Assembly (NCBI GenBank): GCA_013376995.1
Contig: JACAAZ010000006.1
Coordinates: 1 to 64,000 of the forward strand
From: Bacteroidota bacterium
GTDB taxonomy: Bacteria > Bacteroidota > Bacteroidia > Bacteroidales > UBA4417
Direction: 5' to 3'
DNA length: 64,000 bases
A program made the position numbers and the translations under genes. Positions 18,567 through 28,386 of the stretch are shown here, in pieces. Every line of letters starts with the position of its first letter. Position 1 is the stretch's first letter. The notes beneath the pieces were generated by a model. The model was not told where the DNA came from, did no database searches, and worked only from the letters and a program-made list of their open reading frames with translations.

Positions 18567-19376
18567 TCAATAGATTGTATAGAGCGACCTGGGGGAAGAG
18601 CTATTATAGCTACCCCTGCCTGAATAGGATTGAAGTGTGCGTTTCAACTGATTCATAACCTTACCGCTGCCCGAAATATTCTGTTCCAATTCAGGTTTTC
18701 CTTTGTAGTATACTGATCCTGAACCAGCAATTGAGGCATATAATTTTTCTTTAACATAGGTGAAAACATTTCCTGAGCCTGTTAAACGGGTATGACAGGT
18801 GTCAAGGTCCAGGCCATAGGATTCGATACTCCCTGAACCTGAATTGTCCATCCTGGCTTCACCTGCTTTACCCCATAACTCCAAATTTCCTGACCCGCTC
18901 ATAACGACCTTGAGATTTTGTGTTTTGACTGCCGATCTGATATTGCCCGAACCTGATATGTTTAGAGCAAGGGCTTCTGAAATAAGAGTATCGGAGGTAA
19001 TGCTTCCCGATCCGTTTAATTCCAGTTCCTTTAAGTTACTTGCGAAAACCCTTATGATGATAGGTTTTCGTGGATTCAGGCATGCATTGTCAGCTGTCTT
19101 TATAACCAACTTACCATTGATAGTTTCTGTAATAATATCTTTGATTAGATTGGATTCGGATTCAATGGAAATGCTGTCTTTTGAGCTCCTGCTTATAAAA
19201 ACGGTGAAATCGGAATTAAGGCATACCGATTCCAGCATTGTGTCAGTCTGCCTGGACTGAATGGTCATTTCATTGTTGCCTTCCTTACAGTGAAGATCGC
19301 TGCATGAAGGCAGCAATAATAGAATGCAATAAAAATGAATAAGATAGAGTGACAGGGCTGATATGCTCTTCTTCAT
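18567..19376 (-). CDS. Head GIN domain (DUF2807) lipoprotein
   Basis: Lipobox LLLLPSCSD; repeated GSGS/SGSGN motifs about 20 aa apart typical of the DUF2807 beta-helix. Confidence 0.9.
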   Translation of the reverse strand: MKKSISALSLYLIHFYCILLLLPSCSDLHCKEGNNEMTIQSRQTDTMLESVCLNSDFTVFISRSSKDSISIESESNLIKDIITETINGKLVIKTADNACLNPRKPIIIRVFASNLKELELNGSGSITSDTLISEALALNISGSGNIRSAVKTQNLKVVMSGSGNLELWGKAGEARMDNSGSGSIESYGLDLDTCHTRLTGSGNVFTYVKEKLYASIAGSGSVYYKGKPELEQNISGSGKVMNQLKRTLQSYSGRGSYNSSSPRSLYTIY

Positions 19377-19446
19377 AACTGTAATTACCAGTATTGGGAG
19401 CGATTATGACGAGAAATGATCAGTGAAGGTTACAAGAAATGGATTA

Positions 19447-20649
19447 TTATTTGCCTGGGCCGGTTGGCAGATCATTTATCCTGTAAATCGTTCCTGTAGT
19501 CAGCCCTGCAACATAGAGACGACCTTTTGAGTCTTCTCCGAAAGTACTGAAATGATTTCCGTCATAATGGCCGAATTCCTCCGATGCCCATACTCCATTT
19601 TGCTTGTAGAGCGTCCATATCTTATCTGAGCAATAATCGGCAAAGAAATAGTGGCCATAATAAGGTGATTTATCTGACCCCCTGTAAACAAAGCCTCCCG
19701 TAATGGAGCATTCAGGCCCGTGCGGATAGGTGTAAACCGGGAATACAAAGTTTGAACCTTCCTTTGCTTTCTCTGGTTTGTAGCTCTTATTCCCTTCATA
19801 AATTCTCCAGCCATAATTCTCGCCGCCTTTACTTGAGGCAGGCTGGCAGTCAATCTCTTCAATTTCATTCTGCCCGACATCTGCAATCCAAAGATCACCG
19901 GTAAGTCGATCGAAACTGAATCTCCAGGGATTTCTTAGCCCAAGTGCCCAGATCTCACCACGGGCATTCAGTGAGTGGACAAAAGGATTGGATGCTGGTA
20001 TCCTGTATGAATTACCACTATCAACATTGATCCTGAGCATTTTCCCAAAATATTCCATCAGGTTCTGGGCACGGTTTCCCGGATCCCCTGCACTTCCTCC
20101 ATCACCCAACCCTATATATAAATCTCCGTCAGGGCCAAAAATCAGGTTTCCACCGTTGTGATTTTCAAAAGGTTGTTTGAGAGTTAGCAGCTTGACTTCG
20201 CTTGAAGGGTCTGCATGGTTGGGATTATCCCTGCTGACTGAAAATCTCGAAATATGAGTACTATCGTTCTCGCCAATATAATTAACAAAGAAATAACCAT
20301 TCTGCCGGTAGTTCGGGTGGAATGCTAGGCCAAGCAACCCCCTTTCACCGCCGTAAACGACCCGTTCATGAATATCAAGAAAAGGCGAATCCATAACGTT
20401 GCCTGAACTGTCAACAATATAAACCGACCCTAACTGACCAACTACAAACAGCCTGCTGTCACCCGCATTAGCAATGGAAACGGGTTGTTCGATCCCTGTT
20501 GCAAAGGGAATAAGATTAGGATAAATTTTAGTCTTTTTGCAGGAAGTTGTTAGCATGAAAAGTGTCAATATCACAAACAAGTATTTGATCCGTTGATATT
20601 TCATAGAATACGATTTAAAAGTTGGATTAAACCAAAAGATCTGCACCAC
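19447..20649 (-). CDS. PQQ-dependent sugar dehydrogenase family (soluble glucose dehydrogenase-like) lipoprotein
   Basis: GIEQPVSIANAGDSRLFVVGQLGSVYIVD...GERGLLGLAFHPNYRQNGYFFVNY...GLRNPWRFSFDRLTGDLWIADVGQNEIEEID. Confidence 0.92.
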   Translation of the reverse strand: MVQIFWFNPTFKSYSMKYQRIKYLFVILTLFMLTTSCKKTKIYPNLIPFATGIEQPVSIANAGDSRLFVVGQLGSVYIVDSSGNVMDSPFLDIHERVVYGGERGLLGLAFHPNYRQNGYFFVNYIGENDSTHISRFSVSRDNPNHADPSSEVKLLTLKQPFENHNGGNLIFGPDGDLYIGLGDGGSAGDPGNRAQNLMEYFGKMLRINVDSGNSYRIPASNPFVHSLNARGEIWALGLRNPWRFSFDRLTGDLWIADVGQNEIEEIDCQPASSKGGENYGWRIYEGNKSYKPEKAKEGSNFVFPVYTYPHGPECSITGGFVYRGSDKSPYYGHYFFADYCSDKIWTLYKQNGVWASEEFGHYDGNHFSTFGEDSKGRLYVAGLTTGTIYRINDLPTGPGK

Positions 20650-20702
20650 TGTTAAAGTGTTATAAAGAAAACATCACATTCATCAAATTGTTGACCTGAT
20701 AT

Positions 20703-22103
20703 TTATTTGTTGAGCAGTTTCATAAAAGTTTTGTCCTGGTGAAGGGCAGTGAATACAGGGTCATTTGTTAATCTTTGAATATCCTTGAAACCCAGTTGAA
20801 ATGCATCACCAAGTTCTTTCAAGGCCTCATCTTTTTTGCCCTGCTTCATACTTACTGTGGCAGCCATATACCTATGTTCTGCGTTGGTTGGGTCAACTAA
20901 CCGGTACAATTCTATAAACCGGGAAGCCGTATTCAGATCGGATTGTTTTAAAGCTGAATTGCATAACATGTAGGTGTTAAGGCTCAAAAATCCAAGCAAG
21001 CGTTTATACATCCTGCTTTCATCTGTTACAGGCTGTTTGTCAGAAAGCGAACTCAGGTTTTCGGCTGTTTTTTCCCACCATTTCGGAGATTCTGATTGGA
21101 GTTTTGAGGCATAGTCTGATTGTAAGGTTCTTTCCCTGTCAAAGAGTATGGCCAGCTTATCTTTTTGCTGCTTGACTTTTGGATCAAGGTTGAGTTTGCT
21201 GATCTCGGTTTCAAGGGGAGATACATCAGTAAGCCCGGATAAATAATCTCTCAGCATTTCCAGGATTGAAAGTTGGTTAAGGAAATCGCCTTTTTTACCT
21301 GCCTCTTCTGACCTGGTATAGTTTACATCTATAAAAGTATTGATAGCAGCCCGGTCTGTAGGGATGGACTTAGTTCTCATCCTGTCAAAATTGAGCCAGG
21401 TGAAGATGTCGGGAACTACTTCCTTCAGCGGCCATTCATGCTTGCCGTCAAAGAGGAGAAGGTGATGGGTATAGCCAGCCTTTTCAAGGGATTCATCAAC
21501 CTGCTTCAGATCATTGTAGTTGAAATCCTGTAATCCTGCCACACCCAGGTAACTAAAGGCTTTAACAGGCTGTTTGTTAACATTTGGCAATCCGGCTCCG
21601 CAACCGATGACCCCGGCAACATTTCCTTCGGTAATAGCTGCAGCTCCTGCAACCCTGGATCCGCCTGAAAAACCTGCAAGATAGACTGATGTCACATCTA
21701 TTTTGAACCTGGATTCGAGATCAGAACGTATCTTCCGGTATATCTCAGTGGTTTCTTCCATTGTCATCCCATTTTTTGAATTATTGGAACCGGCAACAAT
21801 GAAACCATACTTATCACATTGTTCCCTGAACAGGTTCACCGGTAACAGTCCTTCTGCATGGGGATCGAAGCATATCAGCAACGGGCAGGATTTATCCGGA
21901 TTATAATTTAATGGGATATAAAGGGCATATGATGAGAGGCTGTCCGCCTCATACAGCACTTTCTTCTGTACTTCGCCGGGTTTGAAATTGTTTTGTGTTC
22001 TTGTGCCTTCTCTGTTTCCGGAAGCGCAGCTCAGGAAAACACTGAAAACGAGAACAGGGAAAAGAAAAGGAAGAAATGATCTGTTCATAGTATGGAGAAT
22101 CAA
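20703..22103 (-). CDS. Alpha/beta-hydrolase-like lipoprotein with C-terminal TPR-like region
   Basis: Signal peptide with Cys; YLAGFSGGSRVAGAAA nucleophile elbow; C-terminal helical repeats. Confidence 0.75.
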   Translation of the reverse strand: MILHTMNRSFLPFLFPVLVFSVFLSCASGNREGTRTQNNFKPGEVQKKVLYEADSLSSYALYIPLNYNPDKSCPLLICFDPHAEGLLPVNLFREQCDKYGFIVAGSNNSKNGMTMEETTEIYRKIRSDLESRFKIDVTSVYLAGFSGGSRVAGAAAITEGNVAGVIGCGAGLPNVNKQPVKAFSYLGVAGLQDFNYNDLKQVDESLEKAGYTHHLLLFDGKHEWPLKEVVPDIFTWLNFDRMRTKSIPTDRAAINTFIDVNYTRSEEAGKKGDFLNQLSILEMLRDYLSGLTDVSPLETEISKLNLDPKVKQQKDKLAILFDRERTLQSDYASKLQSESPKWWEKTAENLSSLSDKQPVTDESRMYKRLLGFLSLNTYMLCNSALKQSDLNTASRFIELYRLVDPTNAEHRYMAATVSMKQGKKDEALKELGDAFQLGFKDIQRLTNDPVFTALHQDKTFMKLLNK

Positions 22104-22159
22104 TGGTAAGATGAATCGAAAGTCGCATTAATCAAGACTTTCCACAAAATTGAGCATTT

Positions 22160-22189
22160 TTTGTTTTTTATCAAAATAATGTATATTTG
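22160..22189 (+). promoter_or_regulatory. Bacteroidetes-type promoter for tnaA
   Basis: TTTG at 22160-22163 and TATATTTG (TAnnTTTG) at 22182-22189, 18-bp spacer. Confidence 0.65.
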
Positions 22190-22209
22190 ACCCGTTTCAT
22201 TCATCAACT

Positions 22210-22302
22210 ATGCATCTGCTTCTGAAAACGAATTCAAGGAAATTAATATTCCGGAATATTAAGGAGCGGGATTTTTTTCAACCTATCCATCGTTTTATAT
22301 AA
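22210..22302 (+). CDS. Candidate 30-codon leader ORF upstream of tnaA (MHLLLKTNSRKLIFRNIKERDFFQPIHRFI)
   Basis: ATG 22210, TAA 22300-22302, between predicted promoter and tnaA ATG; no recognisable RBS checked, no Trp codon. Confidence 0.25.
   Translation: MHLLLKTNSRKLIFRNIKERDFFQPIHRFI
22243..22262. promoter_or_regulatory. Perfect 20-bp palindrome TTAATATTCCGGAATATTAA in the tnaA leader
   Basis: Direct reading; left half is the exact reverse complement of the right half. Confidence 0.7.
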
Positions 22303-22339
22303 TCAACACCTTTTACTCATATTTCAATACCTAAGTTAG

Positions 22340-23740
22340 ATGGAATTACCCTATGCTGAGCCTTTCAAAATAAAAATGATTGAAACTATCCGTCGTTCAA
22401 CACGTTCTGAGCGCGAAGAGTGGATTTCAAAAGCTAATTTCAACCTCTTTAATCTCCGTTCAGAACAGGTCTTCGTTGATTTGCTTACCGATTCCGGTAC
22501 CGGCGCAATGAGTGATCTTCAATGGGCAGAAATCATGAAAGGTGATGAAAGCTATGCCGGATCCGCTTCTTACTACAAACTCAAAGCTGCCGTTAAGGAT
22601 ATCTTTGGGTACGATTATTTTCTGCCAACTCACCAGGGAAGGGCAGCTGAAAATGTGCTGTTCAGTGTTTTAGTCAAGGAAGGGAACCTTGTTCCAGGAA
22701 ATTCTCATTTTGATACTACAAAGGGGCATATTGAGTTCAGGAAAGCCCATGCTATTGATTGTACAATTGATGAGGCCTTTGACACCACAGTTGATCATCC
22801 TTTTAAAGGAAATGTAGACCTTGGGAAGCTGGAAGCAGTACTTAAAAATAATCCTAAAGAAAGTATTCCTTTTATCATTGTTACCCTCACTTGTAATTCT
22901 TCTGGTGGACAGCCTGTTTCACTTGAGAATCTCAGGCAGGTTAGTGCTCTTGCCAAAAAATATGGGATCATGCTACTGTATGATTCAGCAAGGTATGCTG
23001 AAAATGCCTATTTCATTAAAAAGCGCGAACCAGGCCAGCAAAATAGAAGTATTAAGGAAATTGTAGCAGATATGTATGCCCTGGCTGATGGTATGACCAT
23101 GAGCAGCAAAAAAGATGGGATTGTTAATATAGGCGGATTTATTGGGCTGAAGGACGCAGGCATATTTGAGCAAGCCTCCGTCTTCAACATAATGTTCGAG
23201 GGATTTGTGACCTATGGAGGCATGGCCGGGCGTGATATGGCTGCGCTTTCACAGGGGCTTTATGAAGCACTGGATTACAATTTCCTGGAAGCAAGGGTGG
23301 GCCAGGTGGCATATCTTGGAAAATTGTTGACATCTTACGGTGTCCCTGTCCAGATGCCCTATGGCGGGCATGCCATCTTCATTGATGCAAATAAAATATT
23401 ACCTCATATTCCAAAGGAACAATTCAGGGCGCAGACATTGGCTGTTGAATTATATATTGAAGGTGGTGTAAGAGGGGTAGAAATTGGAGCCATCATGGCT
23501 GATCGTGACCCGGTAACGCATGAAAACCGCTATCCTGATCTTGAATTGGTGAGGCTGGCAATTCCACGCAGAGTTTACACGAACAATCACATGGAATATG
23601 TTGCTGCTGCAGTGGCAAATGTCTTTGAGCGTCGCTCCTCCGTTACTTGTGGTATGGAGATAGAATACGAGGCTCAAATCCTGAGGCATTTTACAGTTCG
23701 CTTGAAACGGACTGCTGCTCTAATGGCTCATGCAAAATGA
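22340..23740 (+). CDS. tnaA: Tryptophanase
   Basis: YAEPFKIKMIETIRRSTR...LLTDSGTGAMSDLQWAEIMKGDESYAGSASYYKL...PTHQGRAAEN...YDSARYAENAYFIKKRE (DSAR as in TnaA, versus DATR in tyrosine phenol-lyase). Confidence 0.93.
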   Translation: MELPYAEPFKIKMIETIRRSTRSEREEWISKANFNLFNLRSEQVFVDLLTDSGTGAMSDLQWAEIMKGDESYAGSASYYKLKAAVKDIFGYDYFLPTHQGRAAENVLFSVLVKEGNLVPGNSHFDTTKGHIEFRKAHAIDCTIDEAFDTTVDHPFKGNVDLGKLEAVLKNNPKESIPFIIVTLTCNSSGGQPVSLENLRQVSALAKKYGIMLLYDSARYAENAYFIKKREPGQQNRSIKEIVADMYALADGMTMSSKKDGIVNIGGFIGLKDAGIFEQASVFNIMFEGFVTYGGMAGRDMAALSQGLYEALDYNFLEARVGQVAYLGKLLTSYGVPVQMPYGGHAIFIDANKILPHIPKEQFRAQTLAVELYIEGGVRGVEIGAIMADRDPVTHENRYPDLELVRLAIPRRVYTNNHMEYVAAAVANVFERRSSVTCGMEIEYEAQILRHFTVRLKRTAALMAHAK

Positions 23741-23835
23741 TCCTGTGCCTGGCCAAGCTGGAATCAATCCTTTTTAAGCCCGGCCAATAATCTATTTTCA
23801 ACATCAGATTCATTGAGTAGCCAAGAATTTTGCTG

Positions 23836-23867
23836 AAAAACCCTTTCGCCCTTTGAAAGGGTTTTTT
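23836..23867 (+). terminator. Rho-independent terminator of tnaA
   Basis: aaaaaccctttc gcccttt gaaagggttttttg; 12-bp perfect stem. Confidence 0.9.
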
Positions 23868-24111
23868 GATGAATACAAATTTATGCCTAACAATTTTTAC
23901 TATTCTTTGTTATTTAAAGAACAGTAACCTCGGCAAATTCAGATTAGAATAGAATTTGAGGAAATATTTTTTCAAAATGCTACAATTTTTGCACTCAGTT
24001 TTAGTTTATTGAGAGGTAGCTTAATCTTCTGCCATACTCAATTTATCATATACAGGTTTCTTGTAGCTCAAAGTTTAATTATTTCAACCCCAACAAAGAA
24101 ATTTCCACCTT

Positions 24112-26940
24112 ATGACCATTCGATTCAAGTATCTGCTTGTGATACTTTTTGCAATCCCGAACATCCTTTTTGCTCAAAATCCGGCCAAAGTTACTATCCG
24201 GTGCACTCTGCGTGATACAGCAAATGCAGAGGTCCCTTTCGCTACAGTTATGTTGCTGACCCCTAAGGATAGCACTCTTATCAATTTTACAACCAGCGAC
24301 GGAAAAGGGAATTTCAGTTTTAATAATATCCGTAATGGTACATACCTGTTGAAGGTTACCCATATCGGTTTTTTACCCTTACAGAAGATGATAGTGCCTT
24401 CCTCTATAGCTGTGAATGACCTGGGTGTGCTAACTATAAAACCAATTTCCAATGTACTGATGGAAGTTGTTGTGCGGGCGGCTAAAGCTCCGCTCAGGAT
24501 AAGGGGCGATACGGTTGAGTATGATGCTACTACATTCAAGGTACCACCTGGTTCAACAGTTGAGGATCTGCTTCGAAGGTTACCGGGCATTGAGGTAGAT
24601 GCTGAAGGGAACATCCGTACACAGGGAAAGGATGTGAAAAGGATATTTGTTGATGGTAAAACATTTTTTGGTGATGACCCTAAAAGTGTTACCAAAAACC
24701 TGGGAGCTGAAACTGTATCCAAAGTGCAGGTATATGATCAGAAATCGGAACAAACCCAGCTAACCGGGATTGACGATGGAACTAAAGAGAAGGCTATGAA
24801 CCTTGAATTGAAAGATGAATTCAAGAAAGGATCCTTTGGGAAACTTACAGCTGCTGTCGGGACTGATGACCGGTGGGCCGGAAGGGGCAATTACAATCGG
24901 TTTAATGATAAAAACCAGCTTTCATTCATTGGCTATGCAAACAATATCAATCAAACCGGGGTAAATTGGGAAGATTATGGTGAATTTAAAGGCCAGAATG
25001 CGTTTAACGATTACGATAACGGCGATTTTGGGTTTAGTTCCGGCGGTGGACGTTACTACTATTTCAATGGAGAAGATTCTCCCCTGAATCAATTCGATGG
25101 CAGGGGCTTTACCAAAAACTTCGGGGCAGGGAGCAATTATAACTATGACCATAAGAAGACGAAATTGAACCTGAGCTATTTCTATAATCAGTCCAGGCTC
25201 AATCTTGACCAGTATTCTTATAAGAAAACGTTCCTTAACGATAGTTCATTTGTTGATAACGATACCCTTTCACAGGAAAATTTCAGAGGTGCACACAGCG
25301 TTGCAACCCGTTTTGAGAAAGAACTCGATTCAAATAATATCATTATTGCGAAGGCTAATTTCAGGGTGAGCGGATCCAATTCAACGGATATCCAGCAAAC
25401 TTTAACCTCTACATCAGCATTAGGCTCGGAGATGGTCCCAAGTAATCATTTATCCATGAACAATCATACAGAACTTGACTCCTGGCGAATCACCAGTGCA
25501 GCCATATTCCGGCACAGGTTCAAGAAAAAAGGACGCTCTCTGGCATTGAGTGGAGGATATAACATCAACCGGTCAAACGGATCTGATTCACTTTTGTCTG
25601 TGACCGAGTTTTTTAAGGCTAAAACGGTAACCGACCAGGTTCGCCTACTCAAACGAAATGCAAGGTCAAACGATGCATCCCAGGTTAAATCCAGCATTCT
25701 TTATACAGAACCTTTATCTAAGATCTGGTACTGGGAATCATTCTACAATTTCAGCCTTAGTAATAATGGAGTGAACCGGCAGGTTAAAGACAGCAATGAT
25801 CTGCGAATGCCGGATTACAGTGTCTATTATACGGATGATGTGCTCTATAACAGGGTCGGTTCAAGTATCCGCTATTCCAATAAAGGGTTGAATGTTGCAG
25901 TGGGTGCAGCTTTGCAGCAATTACAAATTAAAGGGGATTATTCAATTGATAAAGGCCTGCCACTCCTGGATTCCCTGGACAAGAAATACAACAATTGGGC
26001 ACCTAATTTGTCAGCAAGTTACCAGCTGCCTCATAATATGTGGGTCAGTTTGAATTATAGCTATGAAATTAATCAGCCTTCTATAACTGATTTACAGTCA
26101 GTTCCAAACTCTGACAATCCTTTGTACCTTACAAAGGGGAATCCCAACCTTAAGCCGGAACGTTCACATTCCGTAAATTTTAATTTCAATTACTGGAACC
26201 CTTCCAGTTTCGCAAATGTTGGAATCGGTAGCAATTTCAGTATCTACGATGAAAACATAGTTTATGACCAGACAATCGAAATGGTTGAAAATCTCGGTTT
26301 GCGCACTACTATGATGCCAAGCAATGTTCAGGACGGCTCAAATTTCAACACTTATTTATGGTGTAGCTTCCCAATCATCAAAACCAAGTTGACAGTCGAA
26401 ATGAATGGAAACCTGGGTGTTACGAATTCACCTGCTAAAGTGAACGACGTTCTTAATGAAACAAAAAGCAGGAATTATTACCTGGATTTTGGGGTCAATC
26501 TTACGCCTTCGCCAAAATTGCTTGTTTATGTCAGTCAGAATGTCACGCTTAACAATATTGATTATTCTATTAAAAAAGAGCAAAATCAAAAGATCAGGAG
26601 CTATAATACAAATGCTTCAGTAAAGTGGCAATTTGCAAAGAAGTTCTTCCTTGAAACTAACTTCGATTACGAAATCAACAGGAATGACAAATTGAATTTT
26701 AACCGCGATATGCCCATATGGAATGCCTCAGTCAGGAAAATAATGGGTAAAAAGAACAGGGTGGAAATAAGGCTGGCAGCATTTGACCTTCTGAATAAGC
26801 GGGTATATATCAGCCAATATGGATCTGCCAACTACATCTCACATGTTAATGCCCCGACGCTGGCCCGCTATTATATGCTTAGTGCAACCTATAACCTGAG
26901 GGGATTTGAGGATAAACTCAAAAAGAATAATTTCTGGTAG
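24112..26940 (+). CDS. Outer membrane beta-barrel / TonB-dependent receptor-like protein with N-terminal carboxypeptidase-regulatory-like domain
   Basis: Signal peptide; FATVMLLTPKDSTLINFTTSDGKGNFSFNNI; LLRRLPGIEVDAEGNI plug-like; alternating beta strands. Confidence 0.92.
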   Translation: MTIRFKYLLVILFAIPNILFAQNPAKVTIRCTLRDTANAEVPFATVMLLTPKDSTLINFTTSDGKGNFSFNNIRNGTYLLKVTHIGFLPLQKMIVPSSIAVNDLGVLTIKPISNVLMEVVVRAAKAPLRIRGDTVEYDATTFKVPPGSTVEDLLRRLPGIEVDAEGNIRTQGKDVKRIFVDGKTFFGDDPKSVTKNLGAETVSKVQVYDQKSEQTQLTGIDDGTKEKAMNLELKDEFKKGSFGKLTAAVGTDDRWAGRGNYNRFNDKNQLSFIGYANNINQTGVNWEDYGEFKGQNAFNDYDNGDFGFSSGGGRYYYFNGEDSPLNQFDGRGFTKNFGAGSNYNYDHKKTKLNLSYFYNQSRLNLDQYSYKKTFLNDSSFVDNDTLSQENFRGAHSVATRFEKELDSNNIIIAKANFRVSGSNSTDIQQTLTSTSALGSEMVPSNHLSMNNHTELDSWRITSAAIFRHRFKKKGRSLALSGGYNINRSNGSDSLLSVTEFFKAKTVTDQVRLLKRNARSNDASQVKSSILYTEPLSKIWYWESFYNFSLSNNGVNRQVKDSNDLRMPDYSVYYTDDVLYNRVGSSIRYSNKGLNVAVGAALQQLQIKGDYSIDKGLPLLDSLDKKYNNWAPNLSASYQLPHNMWVSLNYSYEINQPSITDLQSVPNSDNPLYLTKGNPNLKPERSHSVNFNFNYWNPSSFANVGIGSNFSIYDENIVYDQTIEMVENLGLRTTMMPSNVQDGSNFNTYLWCSFPIIKTKLTVEMNGNLGVTNSPAKVNDVLNETKSRNYYLDFGVNLTPSPKLLVYVSQNVTLNNIDYSIKKEQNQKIRSYNTNASVKWQFAKKFFLETNFDYEINRNDKLNFNRDMPIWNASVRKIMGKKNRVEIRLAAFDLLNKRVYISQYGSANYISHVNAPTLARYYMLSATYNLRGFEDKLKKNNFW

Positions 26941-26992
26941 TCCCGGATCTGTAAAACGAATTATTAATTGTCGGAAGTTTATAACCCTATTT

Positions 26993-27787
26993 ATGAAAAG
27001 CATATTTAACAGACTGGTTATTAGTCAATTATTCAGGAGCATTATTGTTTTGTTTATCCTGGTTGGCCCCTTTTTCATATGGAAAGCAAACGGGCAGGCG
27101 ACGGAAGGAAAGATCCGGTATCTTATGACTCACAACTGGACCAAGCAGATGGCGGCAGTTGAATACCTGAGCAAGGAACAACGCGACAGGGTAACTTATA
27201 TGTGGGGTAACCGGGCTGAGTGGAAAGAGTATTCCGAGATGTTTTTTACACCTGTGCGAACCCGCTACCAGGATTCTGAAGAAAGGGCCGAGCCGGATGA
27301 TAATGGCTATTCATGGAGGATGGACGTATATGATATCAACCGGGATTTTGAAAAGCAAACTATCTATGATAGGATACAGTTGCTTGGAAAGATGTATATC
27401 ATTGAGGATACCTTAAGGCCTCAGCAGTGGAAGATACTGAATGATATTAAGGAAGTGGCCGGTCATATTTGTATGGATGCATTTTGGAATGATACCTTAA
27501 AACAGCAGAAGGTAACAGCTTGGTTTGCAATGGATATACCAGTTAGCGGCGGCCCGGAGCGGTTTTGCGGCTTGCCTGGGATGATCCTGGAGGTTGAGAT
27601 AAACGACGGGGCTTTACTGATTACTGCAGATAAAATCGAAATGAAAACACTCACCACTGAGATGGTGCTTCCCAAGAAAATAAAAGGCAAACATATTCAT
27701 GAGCAGGATTATTTCCAGGTTCTCAAAAGGCATATGGATGACAGGAAAAAGGATGAACAACCTCCTTTCTGGGGAATTCGGTATTAA
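26993..27787 (+). CDS. GLPGLI family protein
   Basis: ERFCGLPGMILEVEINDG; the track start 26906 overlaps the upstream gene, ATG 26993 gives a signal anchor. Confidence 0.9.
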   Translation: MKSIFNRLVISQLFRSIIVLFILVGPFFIWKANGQATEGKIRYLMTHNWTKQMAAVEYLSKEQRDRVTYMWGNRAEWKEYSEMFFTPVRTRYQDSEERAEPDDNGYSWRMDVYDINRDFEKQTIYDRIQLLGKMYIIEDTLRPQQWKILNDIKEVAGHICMDAFWNDTLKQQKVTAWFAMDIPVSGGPERFCGLPGMILEVEINDGALLITADKIEMKTLTTEMVLPKKIKGKHIHEQDYFQVLKRHMDDRKKDEQPPFWGIRY

Positions 27788-27832
27788 TGGGGTTATAAGT
27801 TATTGGTTTGAAGAGGAGAAGTCGGATCCGGA

Positions 27833-28360
27833 TCACTTGGTTTGTTCGTTTCCCAGGATCATTTCTTTGGCTTTTTCGCTGTATTTCTCCATGACCGGAT
27901 AAATTTCCATTGCAATACTTGAAAGGGGCTTGTAAAGAACAGAGCCCTTTTTTAATTCAGAAGAGATCAGGTAGGATTTAGGATCAATCTTGCCGAACAG
28001 CACTAAGAAGGCACTTACAATCAATACGCCTTTGGCAATTCCCAGCAAAAGGCCGGCAATGCGGTTAAGAAGCCCAAGCCCAGTTGTTTTTACAATTCCG
28101 GTAAGAAATTGTCCCAACAGGTATACCAGCACAATTACAGTAATAAAGGTCAACAGGTAGGCGATCCAACGGATATTGGTGCTGTGGAAGTGAAGGTCAT
28201 TTTGTAATAGGTTACTTGTGTATTCCGACAAGTGAATAGCAGCATACAATCCCAGCAGCAAACCTGCAAGCATAGCCAGCGTTATGATAAAGCCTTTCGA
28301 GAATCCCCTGTATGCAAAATAAGCCAGGGGTATCAACATGATGATATCGAGGGTGTTCAT
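27833..28360 (-). CDS. CvpA family protein
   Basis: NTLDIIMLIPLAYFAYRGFSKGFIITLAMLAGLLLG, 4 TM CvpA/colicin V production-like. Confidence 0.9.
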   Translation of the reverse strand: MNTLDIIMLIPLAYFAYRGFSKGFIITLAMLAGLLLGLYAAIHLSEYTSNLLQNDLHFHSTNIRWIAYLLTFITVIVLVYLLGQFLTGIVKTTGLGLLNRIAGLLLGIAKGVLIVSAFLVLFGKIDPKSYLISSELKKGSVLYKPLSSIAMEIYPVMEKYSEKAKEMILGNEQTK

Positions 28361-28386
28361 CGGTTATTCGGATATAAGCAGAATTA

